A stretch of 64,000 bases of DNA from Pseudomonas morbosilactucae (lineage in GTDB: Bacteria > Pseudomonadota > Gammaproteobacteria > Pseudomonadales > Pseudomonadaceae): assembly GCF_023241715.1 (NCBI RefSeq), contig NZ_JALQCW010000008.1, positions 186,001-250,000 on the forward strand. Direction: 5' to 3'. The translations under genes and the position numbers were made by a program. Positions 18,617 through 28,066 of this stretch are shown one piece after another (the stretch's first letter is position 1; each line of letters begins with the position of its first letter). The notes under the pieces are model-generated. The model did no database searches, was not told where the DNA came from, and was given only the letters and a program-made list of their open reading frames with translations.

Positions 18617-19621
18617 TCAGCTCAATTCGCCACACAGATCGAGTTCGACCAGGCGCCGCACTTCGGCGGTTTCCAGGCCGGCACCGAGCAAGGCATTGAG
18701 CTTGCCGAAGGCTGCTTCGCGGGTCATGCCGCCACCGGACAACACACCCACGCCGCGCAGGCGGCTGCCGGCTTCGTAGATGTCCAGCTCCACGCCGCCT
18801 TCATGGCACTGAGTGACCGCAACCACTACCACGCCCAGGTCGCGGGCGCGTTGTAGGCTGGCCAGGAATGCCGGGTTGTCGCTGGGGCCCGTGCCGCTGC
18901 CGAAGCATTCCAGCACCAGGGCCTGGATGCCGCTGTCGAGCACGCCATCGAGCAGCTCGGCGCCGATACCGGGGAACAACGGCAGCACGCCGACCTTGGC
19001 CAATTGCTTGGCCTGGCGATAATCCAGGGCCGCCGGAATAGCTTCGGCCTTGGTGCCGCCGCCCTGGCGTTGCAAGGCGGCAAACGGGTGCCGGCCAAAG
19101 CTGCGGATTTTCGCGCAGCGGGTCGGTGCCAGCAGCTCGCCGTGGAAGTACAGCTGCACGCCGGGCGCCAAGCCTTGACCCAGGGCCACCAGGGCGCCGC
19201 TGAGGTTTTCCCAGGCGTCGCTGTCCGGCACGCCGGCCGGCAGCATGGAGCCGGTGAACAGCACCCGCGCCTTGAGGCCCAGCAACTGGAAGCTCATGGC
19301 CGCCGCGCTGTAGGCCAGGGTGTCGGTGCCGTGGAGGATCAGCACGCTGTCGCAGCCCTGCACATCCACCGCATCGACCACGGCTTCGCGCAGGCGCTGC
19401 CAGTAGTCGGGGGTCATGTTGGCGCTGTCGATCAGCGGCGCCATCTCGCGAAAGCGCCAGTTGGGCACCACCAGCTCAGGCTGGCTGTGCAGGTACTCGC
19501 GCATCCGGGCTTCGAAGCCGGACGCCGGGGCCAGGCCGTTGGCGCTGGCTTGCATGCCGATGGTGCCACCGGTGTAGAGCACCATGACGTTCTGCGCGGC
19601 GGGGAAAGTTGTGGGGTTCAT
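18617..19621 (-). CDS. ansA: Type I (cytosolic) L-asparaginase
   Basis: A 334-residue asparaginase. The two threonine catalytic motifs are visible: VLYTGGTIGMQ (about 14-24) and ILHGTDTLAYSAAAMSF (about 94-110), plus the lid and dimer regions. It hydrolyses asparagine to aspartate and ammonia. There is no signal peptide, and the active-site spacing matches AnsA-type cytosolic enzymes. AGGAGA precedes the ATG. It lies about 97 bp downstream of an Na+/alanine-type symporter gene on the same strand, so uptake and breakdown of a small neutral amino acid are probably coupled. Confidence 0.88.
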   Translation of the reverse strand: MNPTTFPAAQNVMVLYTGGTIGMQASANGLAPASGFEARMREYLHSQPELVVPNWRFREMAPLIDSANMTPDYWQRLREAVVDAVDVQGCDSVLILHGTDTLAYSAAAMSFQLLGLKARVLFTGSMLPAGVPDSDAWENLSGALVALGQGLAPGVQLYFHGELLAPTRCAKIRSFGRHPFAALQRQGGGTKAEAIPAALDYRQAKQLAKVGVLPLFPGIGAELLDGVLDSGIQALVLECFGSGTGPSDNPAFLASLQRARDLGVVVVAVTQCHEGGVELDIYEAGSRLRGVGVLSGGGMTREAAFGKLNALLGAGLETAEVRRLVELDLCGELS

Positions 19622-19717
19622 TGGCCATTCTCCTGGGCGATGACAGCGTGCGCCGCAGCATGCCTGCGGGCGTACGCCGTGTCACGTCGGGCGGCGCGGG
19701 GCCGCCCGGTTCTGCAC

Positions 19718-21169
19718 TCAGCGTTGCGCTGGGCTGGCGTTGGCCGGGGCCGCTTGGGCCGCGGTAGCTGGGGTCTGCGGGTTGGCAGGCCAGGCTTTGG
19801 TGTCCAGGTCCAGGTCGGCGAACTTGCTGGAATCGAACACTGGGGTCTTGATCCCGGCAGCGCGCTGGTCGTCGTAGTCACGCAGGATGCGCATGGCGAC
19901 CTTGAACAGCAGGAACAGGGCGATCAGGTTGACGAACGCCAGCAGGGTCATGGTGATGTCGGCAAAGGCGAACACCGTGCCCAAGTCCTCGATCGCGCCC
20001 CAGAAGATCAGCACCAGCACCAGGGTGCGGTACAGGAGCAACGCGTTGCGGTTCTCGCCAAGCAGGAAGCGCAGGTTGTTCTCGCCCAGGTAGTAGTTGT
20101 AGAGGATCGAGGTGAACACGAACAACGCCAGGGCCACCGAGATGAACATCCGGCCCCATTCGCCGACCACGGCTGCCAGGGAGTTCTGGGTCAGGGCGAT
20201 GCCGTCACCTTCGAAGCCCGGGGTGTAGAAGCCCGACAGCAGGATCAGCAGCGCGGTGCAGGTGCAGATCACGAAGGTGTCGAGGAACACGCTGAACGCC
20301 TGTACCACGCCCTGTGCCACCGGGTGCTCGACCGAGGCCACCGCGGCCACGTTCGGCGCACTGCCCAGGCCGGCTTCGTTGGCGAATACGCCTCGTTTCA
20401 CGCCCATGATGATGGCGCTGCCCACCAGGCCACCGAAGGCTTGGTCCAGGCCGAAGGCGCTCTTGACGATGGTTGCCAGCATGGCCGGCACATGGTCGAA
20501 CTGCAGGACGATGACGTAGAGGGTCACGCCGATGTAGACCAGGGTCTTCACCGGTACCAGCAGGTCAGCGACCTTGGCGATGCGCTTGATGCCACCGACA
20601 AATACCAGGCCCAGCAGCACGGCCAGGGCCAGGCCGGTGTAGGTCGTGTTGAGGTCGAAGGCGTTTTTCAGCGAGTGGGTCACAGCGTGGGATTGCAGGC
20701 CGTTGAAGGCGAAACCGAAGGTCACCAGCAACAGGAAGGCCATGATCATGCCCAACCAGCGTTTCTGCAGGCCGTGCTGAATGTAGTACGACGGGCCGCC
20801 ACGGTATTGCCCTTCAGAGTCGCAGCGCTTGTAGAGCTGGCCCAGGGAGCATTCGAAGAAGCTGCTGGACATGCCCACCAGCGCGGTGACCCACATCCAG
20901 AACACGGCGCCAGGGCCGCCCAGGGTAACGGCGATGCCGACGCCTGCGATGTTGCCCGCACCGACGCGGCCGGCGAGGCTGAGCATCAGGGCCTGGAACG
21001 AACTGAGTTGGCCGGCGCTGCTTTTCAGGCTGTCGCGGAACACCGCGAACATATGGAAGAAGTGGCGCAATTGAACGAAACGCGAGCGGATCGTGAAGTA
21101 GCTACCGAGCCCGACAATGAGCACGATCAGTACTTTCCCTGAGAGGAAGTCGTTGATGACTTCGAGCAT
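19718..21169 (-). CDS. Sodium:alanine (AGCS family) symporter
   Basis: A 483-residue membrane protein with about 10-11 hydrophobic helices and AGCS-family signatures: GRVGAGNIAGVGIAVTLGGP (about 68-87) and GVFANEAGLGSAPNVAA (about 261-277). The family brings alanine, glycine or similar amino acids into the cell with sodium. The C-terminus ends in an Ala/Pro/Thr-rich tail of about 30 residues. GAGGAA precedes ATG 21169. The downstream neighbour is an asparaginase gene; the 408-bp upstream region up to 21577 has no gene I can support and must hold the promoters and the end of the Rieske operon. Confidence 0.88.
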   Translation of the reverse strand: MLEVINDFLSGKVLIVLIVGLGSYFTIRSRFVQLRHFFHMFAVFRDSLKSSAGQLSSFQALMLSLAGRVGAGNIAGVGIAVTLGGPGAVFWMWVTALVGMSSSFFECSLGQLYKRCDSEGQYRGGPSYYIQHGLQKRWLGMIMAFLLLVTFGFAFNGLQSHAVTHSLKNAFDLNTTYTGLALAVLLGLVFVGGIKRIAKVADLLVPVKTLVYIGVTLYVIVLQFDHVPAMLATIVKSAFGLDQAFGGLVGSAIIMGVKRGVFANEAGLGSAPNVAAVASVEHPVAQGVVQAFSVFLDTFVICTCTALLILLSGFYTPGFEGDGIALTQNSLAAVVGEWGRMFISVALALFVFTSILYNYYLGENNLRFLLGENRNALLLYRTLVLVLIFWGAIEDLGTVFAFADITMTLLAFVNLIALFLLFKVAMRILRDYDDQRAAGIKTPVFDSSKFADLDLDTKAWPANPQTPATAAQAAPANASPAQR

Positions 21170-21577
21170 GGAGTATTCCTCGCTGTTTTTTGTAAAGGCA
21201 AATGCTGGCCCGTTTGAAATATCTCGTTACATGGTCTTTTGCGGGCAGCAAAATCCATGGGGCGAGCTTTCGTCCCGGTTCCATATCGCGGGTTGTTATT
21301 AGTTCGGCTTTCGCATGTGGCTGGGCCTCGTGACCGAAGGCTGTGCATGCGAAGAGGGGGCGCACTATACCGGTGCGCGCGCCCGCCGTCTGCATGTTGC
21401 GCATTTGGCCGAGGAACGGCAGGGGCCGCGAGGGCTGAATCGGTTCTTGTCAGCGCCCCAACCCCCCGCAAAAAAACCACCCAAAACGCCCCCGCGCGCA
21501 CCCCTTGCATACGCCCAGGCGCCTACACATTCCGCGATGAGGCCTGCAAGACCAACATCCTCTGTGGGGGCTGGCCC

Positions 21578-22594
21578 CTACAGCCAGAAGGCGTCGTGCC
21601 GTTCCTGGAAATCGCGCAACTCTCCGTGTTCCAGCAACTGGCGGATCCAGGGCCCGAGCAAATCCTGCGGGCTGTCCTGGGGTGTGTCTCGACGCCAAGG
21701 GGCTGGGACGTCGGCAAAACGCTGCTGATTGGCGCTGAGTTTTTCCAGAATCTGCCGGTCCTGCCGCAGGATCACCTGGAACAGCGGCTGCAGCAGGCTG
21801 CGTTTGAGCCAGGCCGGGGCGCGGTGGCGGGCGGTGGCGATGCGCGCGAACAGGCGCAAGTGGCCATCAGCGGCCGGGGTGAGCCAGGCGCTGACCAACA
21901 AATTCAGGCGGCCCTGGCGGTCGCGGTATTCGATTTCTGCCAACCCCGGCAGGCGGAAGCGCCCCATGCTGACGCCGCGTTCTCCTTCGAACAGGCGGGA
22001 AATCAGTCCGGACTGGGTGCCTTCTTCGCTGTATTGCGCTTCGACGCCATCCTCCAACCGATGCACCCAGGTCCGAATGTGCTGGCGTTTGCGGTCGTGG
22101 CGAATCCACCCGGCATGGACGAAATGGGTATGGAAACCATCGAGAAAATTCTCCGCGGCATCCTGCAGCGAGCAGCGCACCTGGCTCTGAATCCAGAAGG
22201 TATCCAGGGCCTGGCGTTGTTCGGCAGGGGCCACCGGAGCGATCGTCGGGCGCTCGGGCGCCAGGCTGACCCACACCAGCCCTTGGGCTTCGCAACTGTG
22301 CAAGGGTTGCAGCAAGGCCTGGCTGCAGCGCTGCTGTTGCTGGCCCGGCAGGTGGGCGCAACGGCCCTGGGCGTCCAGGCGCCAGCCGTGGTACGGGCAT
22401 TCGATCTGCCCATCGCGCACCCGCCCGGCACTCAGCGGCGCGAAGCGATGGGGGCAACGGTCCGGCAGCGCTGCCGGCACGCCCTCGGCGTCGCGAAAGA
22501 TCACCAGTGGCACGCCCTGCAGGGTGCAGCCCAGCGGCTGGCGTTGCAGTTCGCGGCTCAGGGCCACGGGCCACCAGGCAAGGTTGGGTTTCAC
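21578..22594 (-). CDS. Rieske non-heme iron oxygenase
   Basis: A 338-residue ring-hydroxylase-type oxygenase. The N-terminal Rieske domain has CPHR (Cys47/His49) and CPYHGW (Cys66/His69). The C-terminal catalytic domain has ENFLDGFHTHFVHAG (about 140-155), with the Asp/His iron ligands. Enzymes of this VanA-like group hydroxylate, demethylate or desaturate small molecules, taking electrons from a separate reductase that is not encoded here. The start GTG 22594 overlaps the upstream stop codon (GTGA), implying translational coupling; the frame is open much further upstream but only as antisense-like sequence inside the preceding gene. It is the last gene of the seven-gene biosynthetic operon and likely a tailoring step. 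Confidence 0.86.
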   Translation of the reverse strand: MKPNLAWWPVALSRELQRQPLGCTLQGVPLVIFRDAEGVPAALPDRCPHRFAPLSAGRVRDGQIECPYHGWRLDAQGRCAHLPGQQQQRCSQALLQPLHSCEAQGLVWVSLAPERPTIAPVAPAEQRQALDTFWIQSQVRCSLQDAAENFLDGFHTHFVHAGWIRHDRKRQHIRTWVHRLEDGVEAQYSEEGTQSGLISRLFEGERGVSMGRFRLPGLAEIEYRDRQGRLNLLVSAWLTPAADGHLRLFARIATARHRAPAWLKRSLLQPLFQVILRQDRQILEKLSANQQRFADVPAPWRRDTPQDSPQDLLGPWIRQLLEHGELRDFQERHDAFWL

Positions 22595-23721
22595 AGTTTG
22601 AGCCTCCTCATCAGGGGCACTCCGATCCGCGTCAGCAGCAAGCTCAGCAACTGCCACACCAGGCGTCGGCCGCGGGACAGATGCGCCACGTGGACCAGGC
22701 TGTATTCGATCTCCGGCTGGCCGCCGCGCAGGCGTTTGAAGCCTGCGGCGCCGGAACTGAAGTTGAGGACTTGGCGCCGCTCCACCGCCTCCTGCAGGCA
22801 CAGCCGGGTCAGTTGTCGATACAGGCCGGCACGCTGGGGCAGGGCGGTGTCGTAGCCTACGATCGGCGTGCTGATCAGGGCGCTGTTGGCGAACCAGCCA
22901 AGGGCGCCGTCGATGCGCCCTTCGGGGCTGCGCAGGGCGCGCATTTCCAGCCAGCCTTCGGCCTGGCCGCGCTGCATCCATTGGGCGCTGTAGTGGGGGT
23001 TCAGGGTGCTGTATTTATCCAGGTACAGCAGGTTGTAGAGCTGCTCGATGCGCTGGAAGTCGGCCGCCTGCAGCTGTTCGCCGTGCACCAGGCTATAGGG
23101 GCTGCGGCGCAGCAGGGTGGCGTCGAGGCGGGTGTTGTGGTGGCGCAGGAAGGCCGCCCGCTCACCCTCGCGACCGTCGAACAGGTAGACCTGGCGGCTG
23201 GGGATGGCCAGGTAGCCCAGGGCTTGCAGGCGCTGGCGCAGCCCCGGGTTGCTGAAGTCGTTGAGCGAGCGAAAGCCGAAACCGTGATCGGGGAAGTCTC
23301 GCTTGAGCAGCTCGGTGATCGCCGGCAGGTCATCACCCGTCCAGTCGGGCGGGTAGAGGTTGGTCGACAGCAGCCAGTTATTGACCTGCACCAACCGGTC
23401 GACCTTGGCCGCTCGCAGCAGGCGGTCGACGCCTTGGGTCAGCAGCTTCAGCGGCCAGGTCAGCCAGGGCCGCTGCAGGCGTTTGAGCTCTTCCCGGGCG
23501 TAGCCGCTGTAGGCCGTCAGGGGCGAGACCACGTAGCAGTTGTCCGCCGGCTCGTTGCCATCGGTGATGCTGACCGGAAACTGCTGGCTGCCGGTGTCGA
23601 GTAGCGCCAGGCCGGTGCTGAGGTTGCCGATCAGCGTCGCGCCGGCGCAGGTCTGCACGTAACGCCGCGCCGGGCTGTCGTCAGGCAGTGCGGCCAGTTG
23701 TTCGGGGCGCAGCAGCTTCAT
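22591..23721 (-). CDS. GNAT-like acyltransferase, cluster gene
   Basis: A 376-residue protein whose second half resembles the GNAT/FemAB-like fold used for aminoacyl or acyl transfer. Visible features are the DIGALGW-like segment RIDGALGWFANSALISTPIV and, near 335-350, NFSSGAAGFKRLRGG, a pattern typical of FemAB-related acetyltransferases. The start ATG 23721 overlaps the ATP-grasp stop codon (ATGA). The substrate is unknown; within the operon it could acylate an amine on the product. No signal peptide or membrane helix, though the last 25 residues are hydrophobic and basic and could associate with the membrane. Confidence 0.72.
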   Translation of the reverse strand: MKLLRPEQLAALPDDSPARRYVQTCAGATLIGNLSTGLALLDTGSQQFPVSITDGNEPADNCYVVSPLTAYSGYAREELKRLQRPWLTWPLKLLTQGVDRLLRAAKVDRLVQVNNWLLSTNLYPPDWTGDDLPAITELLKRDFPDHGFGFRSLNDFSNPGLRQRLQALGYLAIPSRQVYLFDGREGERAAFLRHHNTRLDATLLRRSPYSLVHGEQLQAADFQRIEQLYNLLYLDKYSTLNPHYSAQWMQRGQAEGWLEMRALRSPEGRIDGALGWFANSALISTPIVGYDTALPQRAGLYRQLTRLCLQEAVERRQVLNFSSGAAGFKRLRGGQPEIEYSLVHVAHLSRGRRLVWQLLSLLLTRIGVPLMRRLKL

Positions 23722-24872
23722 GGTCGGGGGCTGTCCAGGCATTGGCCGTTCCACTCGATGTCGGCGGTGGAGGCGGCGAGCAAGCCGCAGCGACGGGTCA
23801 GGGCGCGGCCGATGATTTCCGCCAGGCTCAACACCTGGGCGGTCAGGGGGCCGCGATCGGCGCCCTGGACGATCACGTCCCGGGCGCGCCGGTAGTCGTG
23901 CCAGAACGCGCCGCTCAAGGCCCGTTGTGGGGCGGCCAGAAGCAGCATGGCCAGGGCGATCATCCGCGGTTCATGGGTCGCCTCCAGCGGCTCGGTCGCG
24001 ACAGTGCCGAGCGCCGCCACCAACGGTGAGCGCTGGTCGTCGAACAAGTGCACGCCGCTGGTGGCCCTGGGGTTGCATTCCAGGACCTGGAAGCGGCCCT
24101 GCCCATCCTCGATAAAGTCGAAGCCCACCTGCCCGGTGTAGCCGGTGGCGCGACCGAACTGCTCAATAAAGGCGCGGATGGGCGCGGGCGCGCAGCTGTT
24201 GAAGTAAATCCCGGAGCCGCGCCCGACCCGGTAGCGCGGCTGGTAGCAGCTATGGGCCCGCAACTGGCCGTCCACCAGCACGCTGAAACTGCAGTATTCC
24301 TGCCCGGCGACAAAGCGCTGGGCGACCCAGGGCGCGCTGGCCGTGGGCCGGACCTTGGCCAGTTGCGCAGCACTGGGGCGGATCAGGGTCTGGGAGGCGA
24401 AGCGTGAATACGCCGGCTTGAACACCAGTTGCTCACGCTCGGCGACAAGGGCCTGCACGTCTGTGGCGTCGTGCAGCAGTTGGGTGGGCGGCGCGGCCAC
24501 GTCCCAGCCTTGAGTCATGGCGGCGAACTGGCCCTTGTGATGCAGGCGATGCAGCAAATCGAAGGGGCTGGTGAACACCCGGCACAGCGGGCTCAGGCGT
24601 TCCAGGCCGTGAGCCAGGTAGAACACTTCTTCGCAGGTGGGCAGCAGCAAGTCGATGGCCTGTTGGCGGATCACCGTGGCCAGGGCTTCGATCCAGGCGT
24701 CGGGGTCTTGCCTGGGCTCGGGCAAGCGCACGAACTGCTCGGCCGAGCGGCTGAAGCGGCTCAAGGGGTGGGCCAGGGAATCGGCCACGGTGACGCTCCA
24801 GCCGGCGTGCTCGAAGGCTCGCGCCCACTCCAGGCAGGCCGGCGCGCGGGCGCCAAGAATCAGTACACGCAT
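23718..24872 (-). CDS. ATP-grasp ligase, cluster gene
   Basis: A 384-residue ATP-grasp enzyme. It has an N-terminal Rossmann-like part (RVLILGARAPACLEWARAFE), a central ATP-binding domain (LVFKPAYSRFASQ near 148-160) and the C-terminal metal/ATP motif GFDFIEDGQGRFQVLECNPR (about 249-268), followed by ATSGVHLF. Such ligases join a carboxylate to an amine or thiol through an acyl phosphate; the substrate is unknown. The 5' end overlaps the adenylating enzyme by 13 bp and the 3' end overlaps the GNAT-like gene by 4 bp. Confidence 0.82.
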   Translation of the reverse strand: MRVLILGARAPACLEWARAFEHAGWSVTVADSLAHPLSRFSRSAEQFVRLPEPRQDPDAWIEALATVIRQQAIDLLLPTCEEVFYLAHGLERLSPLCRVFTSPFDLLHRLHHKGQFAAMTQGWDVAAPPTQLLHDATDVQALVAEREQLVFKPAYSRFASQTLIRPSAAQLAKVRPTASAPWVAQRFVAGQEYCSFSVLVDGQLRAHSCYQPRYRVGRGSGIYFNSCAPAPIRAFIEQFGRATGYTGQVGFDFIEDGQGRFQVLECNPRATSGVHLFDDQRSPLVAALGTVATEPLEATHEPRMIALAMLLLAAPQRALSGAFWHDYRRARDVIVQGADRGPLTAQVLSLAEIIGRALTRRCGLLAASTADIEWNGQCLDSPRP

Positions 24873-26218
24873 GGCAGTCCCTCGGGGGCTTGAAGCATCT
24901 GTAGGCGACGGCGTTTGGCCTGGGGCGGCGATGGCTGCCAGTGGCCGAAGCTCAAGGTCGGGGCCTGCAAGCCTTGCTGGGCACAGAGCTCGCCAAGGGC
25001 CGCGCTTAGGCGTTGGCAGAGGTCGGGGTGGTCGCCGGGTGTCAGCAGGTTGACCTGCCAGTGGCGGCCCTGTTGGCGGATTTCGTATTCCTCCAGCGTC
25101 GGCCCCAGCATCAACAGGCAGCGGCGCAGCACGTCGGGATAAAGCGCGGCCAGGTGCCCGCCGTTGAGGCTGGGCAGCCAGAGGACTTCATCGGCGCGAC
25201 CTTCCACGGCAGCAATCGCCCGTTCGGCCCGGCCGCAGGGGCAGGGTGCGCTGGCGACCCGCAGAATGTCGTTGAGGCGATAACGCACGATCAGCTGCGT
25301 GCGCCGGGAAAAGTCGGTGATGATCGGCTGAAAACGGGTCTTCCCGGCGTCCAGCCATTGGGGCTCGATGTGCAGGTGGCTCTCGTTGAGGTGCAAGGTT
25401 CCGGCTTCGCAGGTGTAGCCGAGAAAGCCCTCGCTGGCCTGGTAGATCTGCTGGGCGTGGAGCCCGAAGGCGCTGTACACCGCCTCGGCATCGGTACTCT
25501 CCAGCACTTCGGCGACCGACAGGATGTGCCGTGGACGAATGCTCAAGTGGCCGGCCAGCGAGGCCTGGGCCAGCCCGCGCAGCACCGTGGCCGGGGCCAC
25601 CAATACATCCGGGTCCTGTTGGTTGAGGCGCTCCAGGGACGCCGGCAAACCGAGGGTCAGGTCGTGAAAGGCGAAGTCGATCCGGCGGCTGGCCAGGGTG
25701 GTGTACAGGCGGCTGTTGGCCCGCAGGAAGAAGGCAATTCGCAGCGGCGCCAGCCACGGGCACAACAGGCGCGGCAGCAACGCCCTGGGTAAAGTGCGCG
25801 CCAGCAGGATGCCGGCCCAGCGCTGGCGCTCCACGCTGCTGACCAGGAACACCCCCTGGGCCCCCGACGTGCCGCTGGACAGGCCGACGGTAATGTCGCC
25901 CAGGGTCGGGCTGAAGTCCCGGGACTGTTCGGCTGCGATGGCCACCGGCAGCACCTGCTCCAGGCTCAGGCCGCGGGTGTTGAAGGCGGCGAAGTCGTTC
26001 ATCAGCGTGGCCTTGTCCATGATCGGCAAGCTCTGCAGGTCACTCGCCCGCAGGTGCCGGAAGCGTTGCCCACGGGGCATGACCTTGGCCATGAAGTGCT
26101 TCAGGCGCCGGGCTTGCCAGGCTTGCAGCCGGTCGCGCCGCTGAAAGCGCAGGGCATAGCGGCTGAGGAGGAAAGAGGCGGCGCTGCGCAAGGTGCCGAT
26201 CAGGCGTTCACTGTTCAT
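24860..26218 (-). CDS. PaaK/F390-synthetase-like adenylate-forming enzyme
   Basis: A 452-residue member of the acyl-adenylating family in the branch related to coenzyme F390 synthetase and phenylacetate-CoA ligase. Visible are the phosphate loop GLSSGTSGAQGVFLV (about 112-126), the adenine-site region QASEGFLGYTCE (about 259-270), the late GRADEVLWLPS and a cysteine pair APCPCGRAE that could bind metal. It presumably activates a carboxylate as an acyl-AMP and passes it to a thiol, amine or hydroxyl; PaaK-type fusion to CoA is one option. It overlaps both neighbours by 11-13 bp, so synthesis is tightly linked with the MBL-fold and ATP-grasp proteins. Confidence 0.82.
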   Translation of the reverse strand: MNSERLIGTLRSAASFLLSRYALRFQRRDRLQAWQARRLKHFMAKVMPRGQRFRHLRASDLQSLPIMDKATLMNDFAAFNTRGLSLEQVLPVAIAAEQSRDFSPTLGDITVGLSSGTSGAQGVFLVSSVERQRWAGILLARTLPRALLPRLLCPWLAPLRIAFFLRANSRLYTTLASRRIDFAFHDLTLGLPASLERLNQQDPDVLVAPATVLRGLAQASLAGHLSIRPRHILSVAEVLESTDAEAVYSAFGLHAQQIYQASEGFLGYTCEAGTLHLNESHLHIEPQWLDAGKTRFQPIITDFSRRTQLIVRYRLNDILRVASAPCPCGRAERAIAAVEGRADEVLWLPSLNGGHLAALYPDVLRRCLLMLGPTLEEYEIRQQGRHWQVNLLTPGDHPDLCQRLSAALGELCAQQGLQAPTLSFGHWQPSPPQAKRRRLQMLQAPEGLPCVY

Positions 26219-27062
26219 CGAGGAAGGCCTGCCAGGCGTGGGTGCAATGGGAGGGCAGTACCGCCACCGCCGGTTCGCGGCGGATTAATTGCCCGAGGTC
26301 GCTGTAGGTGCGCCGGTACTGCCGTTGATCGGCGCTGGCAAACCACAGCGCCGGTGCGGCGGGCAGGCGTTCGGCGCGACAGGCCGGGACTGACCAGCAC
26401 GCGTCGGCCACCAGAAACACCGGCCGGCCCTCGGCGTCGGGGATAAACAGGCCCAGTTGGCCCTCACTGTGCCCCGGCAGCGGCACGCCGATCAGGCTGG
26501 CGTCGCCGAACAGGTCGAGGCCGCGTTCGAACGGCGTCATCCATGCGGGCAGGGCGCAGGCCGGGCTGGCATTGGCCAGGCGCAGGCGGGCGCTGAAGTC
26601 CTCCGGCAGCAATCCGGGCAAATGCCCGCCCAGGGTGGCGCGCCAGCGATGGCCGCGCAGGCTTTCAATGTGTTGATGGTCCGCTTCCAGGGCAATAAAG
26701 GTGGCGCGGGGGAAGTCCCGCAGGCCGGCGATATGGTCGGCGTGGAAGTGGGAAATGATCACGCAACGGATGTCTTCCGGGCCAATGCCCAGGGCATTCA
26801 GTTGGGCGAGCAACTGTTCCGCCACTGGCAACTGGACGGGCACGGCGCTGCGATACAGGCGCTCCGGCAGGGCACGGGTGGCCTGGAAAAAGTGCTCGGC
26901 GTAGCCCGTGTCGTAGAGGATCCAGCCGTGGTCCGGGTGTTGGATCAGGCCGCACAGCGCCGGGAACTGGCGGGGCGCCAGGCGTCCGCCGCGGTCGGCC
27001 ATGCATTCCAGGTGCTGGCACCAGCCGGCCCGCAGGATGTGCACCTGCACGCGACGGCTCAT
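26208..27062 (-). CDS. Metallo-beta-lactamase-fold hydrolase, cluster gene
   Basis: A 284-residue MBL-fold protein. The metal motif is intact as SHFHADHIAG (about 104-113), with further metal-site regions LPGHSEGQLG (about 193-202) and FLVADACW (about 214-221) and a late SHC. It is similar in layout to quorum-lactonase and other small-molecule ester or lactone hydrolases. In this operon it could open a lactone or release a thioester-bound intermediate; that is inference. The start ATG 27062 overlaps the epimerase-like stop codon (ATGA). Confidence 0.84.
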   Translation of the reverse strand: MSRRVQVHILRAGWCQHLECMADRGGRLAPRQFPALCGLIQHPDHGWILYDTGYAEHFFQATRALPERLYRSAVPVQLPVAEQLLAQLNALGIGPEDIRCVIISHFHADHIAGLRDFPRATFIALEADHQHIESLRGHRWRATLGGHLPGLLPEDFSARLRLANASPACALPAWMTPFERGLDLFGDASLIGVPLPGHSEGQLGLFIPDAEGRPVFLVADACWSVPACRAERLPAAPALWFASADQRQYRRTYSDLGQLIRREPAVAVLPSHCTHAWQAFLDEQ

Positions 27063-28066
27063 GCCGGTGGCCTCTGCTGTTCCAGCCACCAGCGGGCGTG
27101 CTGGGCAATGCCCTGGTCTTGGCTGATGACCGGGCGATAGCCCAGTTCGGCGCAGATGGCGCTGATGTCCAGGGTCTGGCTGAACGCCAGGACTCCGGCG
27201 CCGTAACGGGTGATCAGCGGCTCGCCGCCGTTGCCCAGGCGCGCCCGCAGTTCCAGCAATTGCGCCATCCGGTCCACCAGGCGCCAGGGCAATCGCCGGG
27301 TGCGCAGGGGCAGTTCGAAGTGCTTCGCCACCTGATCCAGCAGCGCCTTGAAGCTCAGCGGCGTGCCATTGCTCAGGTTATAGATGCACAGCCGGCGCGG
27401 CAGTGGCCGGGTCAGGGCCAGCCACACGGCCTCCACCAGGTTGTCCACGCAGGTCAGGTCCAGCTGCGCGTTGCCGCCGCGCATCAGCGGAATAGCCCCG
27501 CGCTGCATCACCCGCAGCAGGCGTGGCATCAGGGTCGCGTCCCAGGGGCCGAACACCGCCCTGGGCCGGAGGATCACGCATTGGGCCAGGTCGGCTTCGC
27601 GCAGCAGGGCCTCGGCCTGGGCTTTGCTGCGGGCGTAGTCGTTGACTGGCGGCGGCAGGGGCTGGTCTTCGCGGATGCCCAGGCGGTCGCGGAAGTTGAA
27701 GTACAGGCTGGGGGTGGACAGGTGCACCAGCCGTGGGATGTGGTGTTCCCGGCAGGCGTGGATCACTTCGGCGGTGGAGTCGAGGTTGGCGTGGGCAAAT
27801 GCCTGGGGCGAGCCCCAAGGGGATGACAAGGCCGCGCAGTGCACGATGGCATCGCAGCCTTGGCTGGCGTCGGCCAGCAGGCGTTGCCCTAGCGGGCTGC
27901 CGTGCTCCAGGGGCAACCAGCGCACCGGCGCCGGGCTGTGGGCCATGACCTCGGCGGCGGCCTTGGGGTTGCGCCCGCTGAACTGCACCTCGCAGCCTTC
28001 GCCAGCCAGGCGCCAGACCAGGTGCCGACCGATAAAGCCGGTGCCGCCGGTGACCAGAATCTTCAT
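27059..28066 (-). CDS. NAD(P)-dependent epimerase/dehydratase-family reductase, cluster gene
   Basis: A 335-residue extended short-chain dehydrogenase: GGTGFIGRHLVWRL at the N-terminus binds NAD(P), and the catalytic Ser...YARSK (about 145-149) is intact with HLSTPSLYF before it. The size and position after a KAS III-like gene recall OleD, which reduces beta-keto acids in long-chain olefin and beta-lactone pathways, and 3-beta-HSD-like enzymes. So reduction of a beta-keto acyl product is the favoured role. It overlaps the KAS gene by one base (TGATG) and the MBL gene by four. Confidence 0.84.
   Translation of the reverse strand: MKILVTGGTGFIGRHLVWRLAGEGCEVQFSGRNPKAAAEVMAHSPAPVRWLPLEHGSPLGQRLLADASQGCDAIVHCAALSSPWGSPQAFAHANLDSTAEVIHACREHHIPRLVHLSTPSLYFNFRDRLGIREDQPLPPPVNDYARSKAQAEALLREADLAQCVILRPRAVFGPWDATLMPRLLRVMQRGAIPLMRGGNAQLDLTCVDNLVEAVWLALTRPLPRRLCIYNLSNGTPLSFKALLDQVAKHFELPLRTRRLPWRLVDRMAQLLELRARLGNGGEPLITRYGAGVLAFSQTLDISAICAELGYRPVISQDQGIAQHARWWLEQQRPPA

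Noticed and set aside
19004-21142. Plus-strand reading frame of 712 codons
   Set aside because: Antisense to the asparaginase and symporter genes; no ribosome binding site and shadow-like composition.
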